Source: Pseudomonas weihenstephanensis (GTDB lineage: Bacteria; Pseudomonadota; Gammaproteobacteria; Pseudomonadales; Pseudomonadaceae). From it: 64,000 bases of DNA. A program made the translations under genes and the position numbers. The notes beneath the pieces are model-generated. The model had not been told where the DNA came from. It saw only the letters and a program-made list of their open reading frames with translations, and made no database searches. Shown one piece after another: positions 10,470 through 17,089 of this stretch (within the stretch, counting starts at the first letter, position 1; every line of letters begins with the position of its first letter). The DNA is taken from positions 186,001 to 250,000 of the forward strand of contig NZ_JYLF01000006.1 of NCBI RefSeq assembly GCF_001043055.1, given 5' to 3'.

Positions 10470-11552
10470 ATGAACGAAACAAGTCTGCAACGTAAAACCC
10501 TGCTGTTATTGCTGGCGCTAGTCACCCTTGCTTTCATCTGGATTCTGTTGCCGTTTTATGGCGCAATTTTTTGGGCGGTTGCTCTCGGTATTTTGTTCGC
10601 GCCCTTGCAGCGCAAGTTGCTGCTCAAGTTCAGGGGGCGGCGTAATCTCGCCACATTTTCCACGTTGGGGATATGCACCGTCATCGCCATTTTGCCGGTG
10701 ATTATCACCACGGCTTTACTGGTACAAGAAGTGGCCACGCTTTACAGCGATGTCCAAAGCGGCAAGATCAACGTCGCCAGCTACGTCATGCAGTTCAAGG
10801 ACATTTTGCCGACGACTGTGCAGGACTGGCTGGATCGTTTTGGCCTGGGCAATATCGACGGCCTGAGCGAGAAAGTGTCCAAGGGCGCGCTGGAAGGCAG
10901 CCAGTTTTTCGCGACCCAAGTGTTCAGTTTCGGTCAGAGCACGTTTGAGTTGGTGGTGAGCTTTTTCATCATGCTCTACCTGTTGTATTTCTTTATTCGT
11001 GACGGCCAGCAAATGGTGCGCCTCATCCGCAATGCTGTGCCGTTGGCAGAGCAGCAAAAGCGCTTGTTGCAGCTTAAGTTGCGACGCGTGGTGCGGGCAT
11101 CGGTCAAAGGCAATCTGGCAGTCGCCATTACTCAGGGTGCGCTGGGCGGGTTGATGTTCTGGTTTCTGGGCATCCACAGCTCGCTGTTCTGGGCGGTGTT
11201 GATGATGTTCCTGTCATTGCTGCCAGCCGTTGGAGCGGGAATCGTGTGGGCGCCGGTTGCGGTGTACTTTCTGGTCTCGGGCCAGATCTGGGAAGGTGTG
11301 GTGTTGACGCTGTACGGGGTATTAGTGATCGGTATGGTCGATAACGTATTGCGCCCGATCCTGGTAGGCAAAGACACCAAGATGCCGGACTTTCTTATCC
11401 TCATTTCAACGCTGGGCGGTATGGCGATCTTCGGCCTCAACGGCTTTGTGATCGGGCCGTTGATTGCCGCGTTGTTCCTCTCCAGCTGGGGGTTGTTCAG
11501 CGGTACACGCCGTAAAGTGCGACTGCCCGCTGATATCGAGCCGAACAATTAA
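10470..11552 (+). CDS. AI-2E family transporter / PerM-like permease
   Basis: The 360-residue polytopic inner-membrane protein belongs to the AI-2E exporter superfamily (PF01594). The start at ATG 10470 (MNETSLQRKTLLLLLALVTL) puts a hydrophobic segment right after a short basic N-terminus; the upstream in-frame extension looks non-coding. The conserved C-terminal block (PAVGAGIVWAPVAVYF, then GMVDNVLRPILVGKDTKMPDFLILISTLGG) is strongly typical. Substrate is unknown; family members have been linked to AI-2 export and Na+/H+ antiport. Its stop overlaps by 3 bases the stop of the convergent TonB receptor gene. Confidence 0.88.
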   Translation: MNETSLQRKTLLLLLALVTLAFIWILLPFYGAIFWAVALGILFAPLQRKLLLKFRGRRNLATFSTLGICTVIAILPVIITTALLVQEVATLYSDVQSGKINVASYVMQFKDILPTTVQDWLDRFGLGNIDGLSEKVSKGALEGSQFFATQVFSFGQSTFELVVSFFIMLYLLYFFIRDGQQMVRLIRNAVPLAEQQKRLLQLKLRRVVRASVKGNLAVAITQGALGGLMFWFLGIHSSLFWAVLMMFLSLLPAVGAGIVWAPVAVYFLVSGQIWEGVVLTLYGVLVIGMVDNVLRPILVGKDTKMPDFLILISTLGGMAIFGLNGFVIGPLIAALFLSSWGLFSGTRRKVRLPADIEPNN

Positions 11553-13648
11553 CGAAAGCTGTATGACACCCCGACATAAGCCCCCATGCCAACGCCTGGG
11601 GTTGAGCGCGCAGCGTCTTTGCCGTTGTCGTCATACCCTGGCGTGACCGTGGCAGCATAGCGCTGGTTAGTCAGGTTGCGCAGGTCCAGCCAGGTGCTCC
11701 AGTCTTGCTTGGGCGAGGTGTAACCCAGACTGGCGCCAAACAGGGTGTATGACGAGGCGTAATACGAGTTGGCGTAATCCACGGCCATGCGCGAGGCCGC
11801 TTGGGTATTTACCCCGGCATAGAAACCTCGGGGGTGGTCGTATCGCACTTCGGCCTGATAGTAGTGCTGCGCGATACCGGGCAATGAATGACTGCCAAAT
11901 CGTGCATCGTCGCGGTAATGGAAGTCACTGAAGGTGTAAGCCTGACGCAAAGACACCTTGCCGATCGCATCGTGCTCCCACAGCACGCTGTTCAGTCCCG
12001 CTTCGAACCCTTGGTGCACGGTCGGGCTGGCGTTGTACTCGCCGACAATGAGCGGCTCGACTTCAACCGTCAGCAATTCGTGACGCACAGCGGAGTAGTA
12101 CCAGGCCAAATCCCACTGTCCGATCCAGGACTGGCCACGGGTGCCGAGTTCAAGCGTGGTTGCTGTTTGATTATTCATGGCGATGGGCGTGCTTTGACGA
12201 CCGGTAGCCGGACCGCTACCGCCAGGGAATCGAGCAGGCGAACTCCAGATCAATGACCACGGGTGCGGTGGCTCAACCGAGCGGCTCAGGTTGCCGTACA
12301 CCTGCACGTCTGGGCTGAGCTCATAACGCAGACCAATACGTGGCGCGTAGTCCCAATCATGCTGGCTCACTTTGCCACCGGTTTTGGGGTAACTCACGTC
12401 ACTTTCGCGGCGGGTATAAATCAGCGCCATGCCGGTGGTCAACCACAGGTCAGGCATCAGTTCCAGATCGTTGCTGACGTGCAGCACGGTGTCTGACCCT
12501 TGATAGCTGAAGTCGCGCATTTGGGTGCCGGGCGCGTAGCTGGCTGTCGTGTCACGCGGGATGCGCACATATTCCGACGCACCGGTATTGGGTAAATGCC
12601 GGGTTGTACGCCAACCGACAGTGGTTGCGCTTTGAAGCCCGAACAACGTGTCACGCCGTTTATAGTTCAACGTGCCGCTGACGTCGGTGTAGGCCACCTT
12701 CAATCGATTGGGGCCTTCGCGCAGATCCATGGGGTAGTCGTGATAAACCACCCCCGCCTCCAGTTGCGAGTCGTCATCCAGATACATCGTGGTTTTGTTG
12801 GCCAGCCAGGTGCTACCCGGTTGTGGGCGTGAGTAGTCGCCGCTGACATACGCCGGATTGGCCGAGCGCGGGTGATGTTTGATCTGGTCTTGGGTCACAC
12901 GACCTGCCAGTTCGTTATCCGTTTCGCGATAACGCAGGTAGAAGCGTGTCGCAAGTTGCGGGTTGAAGCGATAGCCGATGTTGGCCGCGATGCCTTTACT
13001 GCTGCCTCGCGTGTGATTCTGATAACCGTCAGTGTCGGAATCGGTCAGAGAAACGTAGTAATCAAGGTCTCCCAGTACCTGTCCTGTGCTGATCTGGCGT
13101 TTGCGATAACCATAACTGCCCGCTTCGTATCGCACTTGCAGCGGCGCAGCGTCGTAGCCCGTATGCGTCACGTAGTTGATGGAGCCACCCAATGCCAGCG
13201 AGCCGGCGCCGAATCCATTGGCGCCCCGCAGCACTTCGGCGCGGCTCAACCACAACGGTTCGAACAGTTCATAGGGCGTGCCGCCCGGGCCCGTCAGCGG
13301 CAGGCCGTCGAACATGACATAGAGGCCAGAACCGTGGGCGCCGGGCGCCCGGTTGATTGCGGAACCCCGCACCGACACTTTGGCGCCATCATTGCCCGCT
13401 GATTGAGCGTAGATACCAGGCTGGTAAGCCAATACATCAACGTTGCTTGCCGTGCGGCCGTTTTCGACACGGGTTAAATCAATCAGGTTGCTGGCGCCGG
13501 GAACCTCACGCAGTGCCGACTGCGCGGCCTCCAGATCACTACTGTCTTCACTGCGAACTTGCACCTCGCTCAGTTCCAGCGCACTGCCATAGGCGGGGGC
13601 AGCGCAAGCAAGCGCCAAAGGTAGAAGTGAAGTAAAGGCGGAGCGCAT
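11549..13648 (-). CDS. TonB-dependent outer-membrane receptor next to the RiPP-like genes
   Basis: The 699-residue product has a signal peptide (about residues 1-22, MRSAFTSLLPLALACAAPAYG), a TonB-box-like segment ELSEVQV, a plug domain (about 45-165, with KVSVRGSAINRAPGAHGSGLYV and the closing GGSINYVT) and a 22-strand barrel ending in VGVSYSFR. There is no N-terminal signalling domain of the FecA/FpvA kind. Such receptors import ferric siderophores or other large scarce ligands using TonB energy. It lies 88 bases downstream of the YcaO gene on the same strand with its own promoter region, which holds a Fur-like half site. Ligand unknown; import of the modified peptide or its metal complex is an inference from position. 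Confidence 0.9.
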   Translation of the reverse strand: MRSAFTSLLPLALACAAPAYGSALELSEVQVRSEDSSDLEAAQSALREVPGASNLIDLTRVENGRTASNVDVLAYQPGIYAQSAGNDGAKVSVRGSAINRAPGAHGSGLYVMFDGLPLTGPGGTPYELFEPLWLSRAEVLRGANGFGAGSLALGGSINYVTHTGYDAAPLQVRYEAGSYGYRKRQISTGQVLGDLDYYVSLTDSDTDGYQNHTRGSSKGIAANIGYRFNPQLATRFYLRYRETDNELAGRVTQDQIKHHPRSANPAYVSGDYSRPQPGSTWLANKTTMYLDDDSQLEAGVVYHDYPMDLREGPNRLKVAYTDVSGTLNYKRRDTLFGLQSATTVGWRTTRHLPNTGASEYVRIPRDTTASYAPGTQMRDFSYQGSDTVLHVSNDLELMPDLWLTTGMALIYTRRESDVSYPKTGGKVSQHDWDYAPRIGLRYELSPDVQVYGNLSRSVEPPHPWSLIWSSPARFPGGSGPATGRQSTPIAMNNQTATTLELGTRGQSWIGQWDLAWYYSAVRHELLTVEVEPLIVGEYNASPTVHQGFEAGLNSVLWEHDAIGKVSLRQAYTFSDFHYRDDARFGSHSLPGIAQHYYQAEVRYDHPRGFYAGVNTQAASRMAVDYANSYYASSYTLFGASLGYTSPKQDWSTWLDLRNLTNQRYAATVTPGYDDNGKDAARSTPGVGMGAYVGVSYSFR

Positions 13649-13686
13649 TAACGGAGATTCCAGGTCGATTGGCGAGGGCGCGCCAG

Positions 13687-13711
13687 CCTATACAAGCCGA
13701 GAATCACTCGC
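13687..13711 (-). promoter_or_regulatory. Candidate Fur-box half site and -10 of the TonB receptor gene
   Basis: Reading towards the receptor gene, GCGAGTGATTCTC (within 13693-13711) matches 12 of 13 bases of GCGAATGATTCTC, the left part of many Fur boxes; the right half is degenerate. A -10-like TATAGG (13687-13692) follows immediately, with TTGCGA overlapping the site as a poor -35. The layout would let Fur block the polymerase. The call rests on one half site only. Confidence 0.42.
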
Positions 13712-13736
13712 AACTGTTAGCGCCGTACCGGTGGCC

Positions 13737-14969
13737 TTAACCATAAAGCTCATGCAGTTGAAGACCCCGTGCTTGTGGAATAACGACATTGCCACTGGTG
13801 ACGATGTAAAACCGTTCCAGCCCCGGAATGACCACATTGGCCAGTGTCGTGCCCAGTGCGGTTTGGTACATGACGCTGACGCCCAGCTCTTTTTGGTGGC
13901 TGCGAATATCTTCGGCCAGCCTGCGAATATGTTCGGACACGGGCTGTTTGGGCTGAGCGACAGGCAGTTGCACGCAGTGAGTCACTGCACGTGCCAGCAG
14001 CTCGTCGGTGTCCAGTTGAAGGCAGCGCTGCAAACGGGGGAACGGTGCCAAGTGACAGTTTTGAAGACTCAGCAGCCGCGCAACGTCCGGCTGCTGCGCG
14101 GCCAATACCATTTGCGCCAACTCTGTTAACGCGCGAGTGGCTGCATGTTCAGGGCACAGCGAGGTACCGGAGCCGAACAGAGCGACAGGCCGGGTACACG
14201 GGACAGTAAAGGCAAGGAAGGTACGCGCCAAAAACTCACTGCTGATATCCAGCACGACGACTTGCGTGTTCAACTCCTTCTCTACATCGCTCCAGAGTTG
14301 GAACAGAGGCTCGTGGGCGGTAGGGCGCTTGAGCATGCGCAACGGCTGGTCATGTAAATAGTAAAAATGATGAAGCAGAAACAGCGACAGGGCATCGCGC
14401 TCCAGGCACTCATTGATGGCATGCAGAACTGCTTCGTTCCACGTTGCACCAATGGCGATGCCGCTGTTGCAGCAATAGCGTTTCAAACTGGCGTAGTTGA
14501 AGGTATCGCCGTGGGCGGGAGCCTCTGGGTAGCCTGGCAGGCTTAAGGCGAGCGGGTAGCAGAAGCTATGGTCATCCAATGGGCAGGTATAACGGCGGCA
14601 GGCAAGCGTTGAGTCCTGATCTTGGTAAATAACATCCAGTACGCTGTCATCGGATAAATAATCACGGCGGCTGAAGTGGTGTGCAGGTATTAGCTCTATC
14701 GGTGCTTCTTGGCCATGGAACTCGGTCAAGTAATGCTCCAGGGCCTCGAAGTACGCCCCTGTGCAGGCGGCTTCTTTGTAACCCTTGCCCGAGCCGCAGG
14801 TTTGGCGGCTCGCGTCTGAAGAACTCAAGAGCACGCGAGCATTGACGACCGTGTTGCCCGCGACGTGCAGTGTGCTGGAAAGGCCGAGGCTGGCCAGTTC
14901 TTGATGAATACGAACATGAGCATCAATCAATGAAAGTTCACGTTCATCAGGGGGCGAAAGTGCGCTCAT
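13737..14969 (-). CDS. YcaO-domain protein, probable RiPP-modifying enzyme
   Basis: The 410-residue product shows two strong YcaO blocks: GSGKGYKEAACTGAYFEALE (from residue 59) and IAIGATWNEAVLHAINECLE (171-190) followed by RDA, which build the Mg-ATP site. YcaO enzymes activate a peptide backbone amide with ATP so that Ser/Thr/Cys side chains, sulfide or an amine can attack it. In the first block a Gly stands where Ser is usual and His79 where the final Arg is usual. The C-terminus (HELYG) lacks the Pro-rich PxPxP tail of azoline-forming cyclodehydratases. No E1-like, RRE or TfuA partner is present nearby. It starts 48 bases after precursor peptide B with GGAG 6 bases upstream. A role as a partner-independent YcaO, as in bottromycin pathways, is inferred. 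Confidence 0.88.
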   Translation of the reverse strand: MSALSPPDERELSLIDAHVRIHQELASLGLSSTLHVAGNTVVNARVLLSSSDASRQTCGSGKGYKEAACTGAYFEALEHYLTEFHGQEAPIELIPAHHFSRRDYLSDDSVLDVIYQDQDSTLACRRYTCPLDDHSFCYPLALSLPGYPEAPAHGDTFNYASLKRYCCNSGIAIGATWNEAVLHAINECLERDALSLFLLHHFYYLHDQPLRMLKRPTAHEPLFQLWSDVEKELNTQVVVLDISSEFLARTFLAFTVPCTRPVALFGSGTSLCPEHAATRALTELAQMVLAAQQPDVARLLSLQNCHLAPFPRLQRCLQLDTDELLARAVTHCVQLPVAQPKQPVSEHIRRLAEDIRSHQKELGVSVMYQTALGTTLANVVIPGLERFYIVTSGNVVIPQARGLQLHELYG

Positions 14970-14983
14970 GGAAGTCTCCGGTG

Positions 14984-15010
14984 AAGAAGGGCGTTTGCAA
15001 CACCCTTCTT
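14984..15010 (-). promoter_or_regulatory. Hairpin between precursor B and the YcaO gene
   Basis: Arms AAGAAGGG (14984-14991 on the plus strand) and CCCTTCTT (15003-15010) pair perfectly around an 11-base loop, starting 7 bases after the precursor stop codon. No T-run follows, so it looks like an mRNA-stabilising or partially attenuating element, which would raise the amount of precursor over enzyme. Confidence 0.6.
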
Positions 15011-15017
15011 GCTGTGA

Positions 15018-15149
15018 TTACACGGCGTTGAGTTCCGACTTATCAGCGTCGGTAAGTTCGAGAGGCTCAAAAGAGGGGAGGCCTGTTTCAGTGTCGGCGG
15101 TATGTTGCTCTTTCAGTTTTTGTGCGTTCAGTCCCATGTAATAACCCAT
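15018..15149 (-). CDS. Candidate RiPP precursor peptide B (43 residues)
   Basis: This frame begins with ATG at 15147-15149, with GAGGT nine bases upstream, and ends with TAA. The product opens MGYYMGLNAQ, continues with a polar middle (QHTADTETG) and ends FEPLELTDADKSELNAV. The end block is shared with peptide A in the pattern [IF]ExLxL[ST]xxxKxELNxV. It contains no Cys; hydroxyl residues are T18, T20, T22, S26, T33 and S38. A second ATG (Met5) lies in frame but loses the shared MGY. The YcaO gene follows directly. The paralogy with peptide A, the ribosome-binding site and the neighbours make it a real gene; its status as RiPP precursor is inferred. Confidence 0.8.
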   Translation of the reverse strand: MGYYMGLNAQKLKEQHTADTETGLPSFEPLELTDADKSELNAV

Positions 15150-15218
15150 GTTATTAACCTCGTGGAATTGTCGGAGTCAGGTGAGTTTGCGTGTGTCAGT
15201 AATGTCACGCGCAGGGCG

Positions 15219-15247
15219 CAGGTAGGTAAGCGCTGATGGGTTGTCAA
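15219..15247 (-). promoter_or_regulatory. Possible promoter of precursor peptide B
   Basis: A perfect -35 TTGACA (15242-15247) is followed after 17 bases by a weak -10 (TACCTG, 15219-15224). The -35 and next bases (TTGACAACCCAT) resemble the promoter of peptide A (TTGACACCCATT). The 240-base gap between peptide B and the methyltransferase gene makes a separate promoter plausible. Confidence 0.35.
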
Positions 15248-15389
15248 ATGCGAGTTAAAGGCTAATAAGCCATTGATAATATTCTGTTCAGTGTCCGTGA
15301 GTTGTTGTGAGTGTTGCCCTCTGTGTGTTTAAAGTCAGGCGTGTAATCAGGGTGTTTTCTGAGGTGATGCTGCAAAAAAAATGCGGTGC

Positions 15390-16388
15390 TTATTTGAAAG
15401 TATCGGGTGTGTTTAAGGGGGGAAGGTGTTCTTTGTGAATGCCTGGCTTTTTCATTACATAGAACTCAAACAGCTCAGTGTGGCCAGGGCGCGCAGCTAA
15501 AGACGATATCAGGCGTAACCCTAAAGCTTGAGCACTATTACGTACATTGATCAGGACCGGTGTATGGCCAAATACAATGAGCGTGGCACCAGGCTTGAGC
15601 AGGTTGCCCATATGTTTAAACAGACAGTGGGCGTCATCGCGGTGAATAACTTCTGCATTCAAAAAGCGCAGGATCAACACATCACACAGGCTTGCGAGTT
15701 GCGTCAGGCCAGCGTCCATGTGTTTGAAGACCAGCGCAGGAAACCGGTTGCGCGCGTGCTCGATCATGGTTGCAGACTGATCGGAGCCTATGCAGTGCGC
15801 TTCGGGAAAGGCTTGGGCTAAGGATCCAATGAACGTGCCGGTTGAACAGGCCGGATCGTAAATAACCATGCTGGGTTGGATCAGGGGCCGTAAAAAAAAA
15901 GCGCAGTAGTCGCGAAAGTGTTGCTCGTCGTTGTCGAGTCGCCCCGCCAGTTGTGGTGTACAGGCCCATTGCTCCTGCGAGAGCGTGCACTCCTGTCCGG
16001 CGCTATCAAGTAACGGGAAAGGAAAATAAACCTCGCTGTCAGGGTATTGAATAGCAGCGTGGAAAAGATCATGCCTTTGACTGTCTTCGAGTGATATGAA
16101 ATGCACAGCCAAACCATTGTTGGTGTATGCGATGCTTAAAAGCTGCCCTAGAAGTTGTGACGGATTTAGGCAACTTGATTGATACCACCCGCGTTCGTCT
16201 GAGTGGGATAAAAGTTTACGTCCTACGTAGGTCACATCATGTACTGATAAGAAGAACAGGTTGTTTAATTCAGGTCCTGGCGGTGAGTTAAAGCGAAAGG
16301 CTTGCCTCGGTCTATTGCTGATGGCTTGAAATTGCCGTGTCAGTGAAACTTCATTGGCCAGTAGATTGCAGTTAACCGAATCAGGCAT
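15390..16388 (-). CDS. Class I SAM-dependent methyltransferase with N-terminal extension, RiPP locus
   Basis: The 332-residue product has a C-terminal Rossmann methyltransferase domain (about 170-312). Motif I is VIYDPACSTGTFIG (from residue 175), followed by an acidic residue in CIGSDQS and the post-motif LCDVLILRFLNAEVI. The first 165 residues resemble no domain I can name and may bind the peptide or a partner. Start: ATG 16388 behind AAGGGGAAG. It lies 62 bases after precursor A. The gene is more A+T-rich than the flanking core genes (for example 25 G/C in bases 16081-16140). Probable role: methylation of the precursor peptide; target atom unknown. Confidence 0.85.
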   Translation of the reverse strand: MPDSVNCNLLANEVSLTRQFQAISNRPRQAFRFNSPPGPELNNLFFLSVHDVTYVGRKLLSHSDERGWYQSSCLNPSQLLGQLLSIAYTNNGLAVHFISLEDSQRHDLFHAAIQYPDSEVYFPFPLLDSAGQECTLSQEQWACTPQLAGRLDNDEQHFRDYCAFFLRPLIQPSMVIYDPACSTGTFIGSLAQAFPEAHCIGSDQSATMIEHARNRFPALVFKHMDAGLTQLASLCDVLILRFLNAEVIHRDDAHCLFKHMGNLLKPGATLIVFGHTPVLINVRNSAQALGLRLISSLAARPGHTELFEFYVMKKPGIHKEHLPPLNTPDTFK

Positions 16389-16417
16389 TGTCTTCCCCTT
16401 GCCGTGTGAGGTTTGCG

Positions 16418-16446
16418 AGAGGGAAAAGCGATGTGCTTTTCCCTCT
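16418..16446 (-). promoter_or_regulatory. Hairpin between precursor A and the methyltransferase gene
   Basis: Perfect 11-bp arms (AGAGGGAAAAG at 16418-16428, CTTTTCCCTCT at 16436-16446) flank a 7-base loop, beginning 4 bases after the stop codon of precursor A. It has no T-run of a full terminator. Its placement mirrors the hairpin after precursor B. Confidence 0.68.
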
Positions 16447-16450
16447 GGGA

Positions 16451-16585
16451 TTACACGATGTTTAACTCGGCTTTTTCGTCTTCGCTGAGCTGTAATGCTT
16501 CAATTCGTTGTTCTTCGGTTTCAGCGTGTTGAAGTTCACTGTCGGGAAGTTCGGCCCCGATGAAGCCGCGTACCATATAGCCCAT
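16451..16585 (-). CDS. Candidate RiPP precursor peptide A (44 residues)
   Basis: ATG at 16583-16585 with AAAGG about ten bases upstream opens a 44-codon frame ending in TAA. The product begins MGYMVRGFIGAELPDSELQH and ends IEALQLSEDEKAELNIV. Against peptide B, the shared parts are MGY, a QH..TE stretch in the middle and the C-terminal block; the N-terminal third differs most. There is no Cys, and only S16, T23 and S34 carry hydroxyl groups besides Tyr3. It is the first gene of the putative operon. The conserved, acidic, helix-like end resembles a recognition segment, so the modified core may be N-terminal, but this is untested. Confidence 0.8.
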   Translation of the reverse strand: MGYMVRGFIGAELPDSELQHAETEEQRIEALQLSEDEKAELNIV

Positions 16586-16653
16586 GATGAATTACCTTTT
16601 TGTTAGAAGTAGTGAATGGGGTGGTTAAGGTGACTCTTTCAAGTTGCGGGGTC

Positions 16654-16682
16654 AATTTATGGCGGTGAAGAATGGGTGTCAA
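16654..16682 (-). promoter_or_regulatory. Promoter of precursor peptide A / RiPP operon
   Basis: TTGACA (16677-16682) and TAAATT (16654-16659) are separated by 17 bases, a good sigma-70 pattern. It leaves a leader of roughly 60 bases before the start codon of peptide A. Confidence 0.55.
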
Positions 16683-17032
16683 TGCAAGGGTGGGTGTGCC
16701 TGCGGAAGGATTAAGAAGTGCGTTTACTTATCTGCACATATTTACAAATGTTTATAGCGTTGACACGCCAAACTATTAAACAGTGAGGCGCGGATGTTGA
16801 TGTAGGCAGCCTGTGGCCGGGGCCCGTTGGGGTAGGGGGTGCATACAGATAGGAAGCGCTGATACGACTGGCGGGGTTGCGGTTTTAAACGCGTGGCCTG
16901 GATCGCAAGAACAGGTGGGACAACGCAAGGCAATTTAGTGATTTGAGGGTTTATCGATCTCTACAAAAGGATGCGTCTTGGTCGAGAGAGGGGCTGTACC
17001 CGGTGAAGCGGGTGTGTGAGCCTTACCGTGAG

Positions 17033-17072
17033 CAAAAAAATACCCCGTGAAAGCCAGGCTTTCACGGGGTAT
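17033..17072 (-). terminator. Rho-independent terminator of the nuo operon
   Basis: A perfect 14-bp stem (17040-17053 with 17059-17072) and 5-base loop is followed, on the minus strand, by seven T. It lies 18 bases beyond the nuoN stop. Confidence 0.93.
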
Positions 17073-17089
17073 GGTTCAACCACGACTGT

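Larger units (their letters stand above)
16586..17089. other. Intergenic region between RiPP operon and nuoN
   Basis: From left to right this 504-base stretch holds the leader and promoter of precursor A, about 330 bases in which I see no gene, and the nuo terminator. A 63-codon open frame at 16742-16933 (minus) has no ribosome-binding site, no resemblance to peptides A or B, and is rejected. Confidence 0.65.

Noticed and set aside
15018..15137. Start of precursor B at the second ATG (Met5)
   Set aside because: It would lose the MGY shared with precursor A, and the GAGGT site is correctly spaced for the first ATG.
16742..16933. 63-codon frame upstream of the RiPP operon, considered as a third precursor
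   Set aside because: It shows no MGY start, no ELNxV end and no ribosome-binding site, and it reads through a region where I expect only non-coding DNA.
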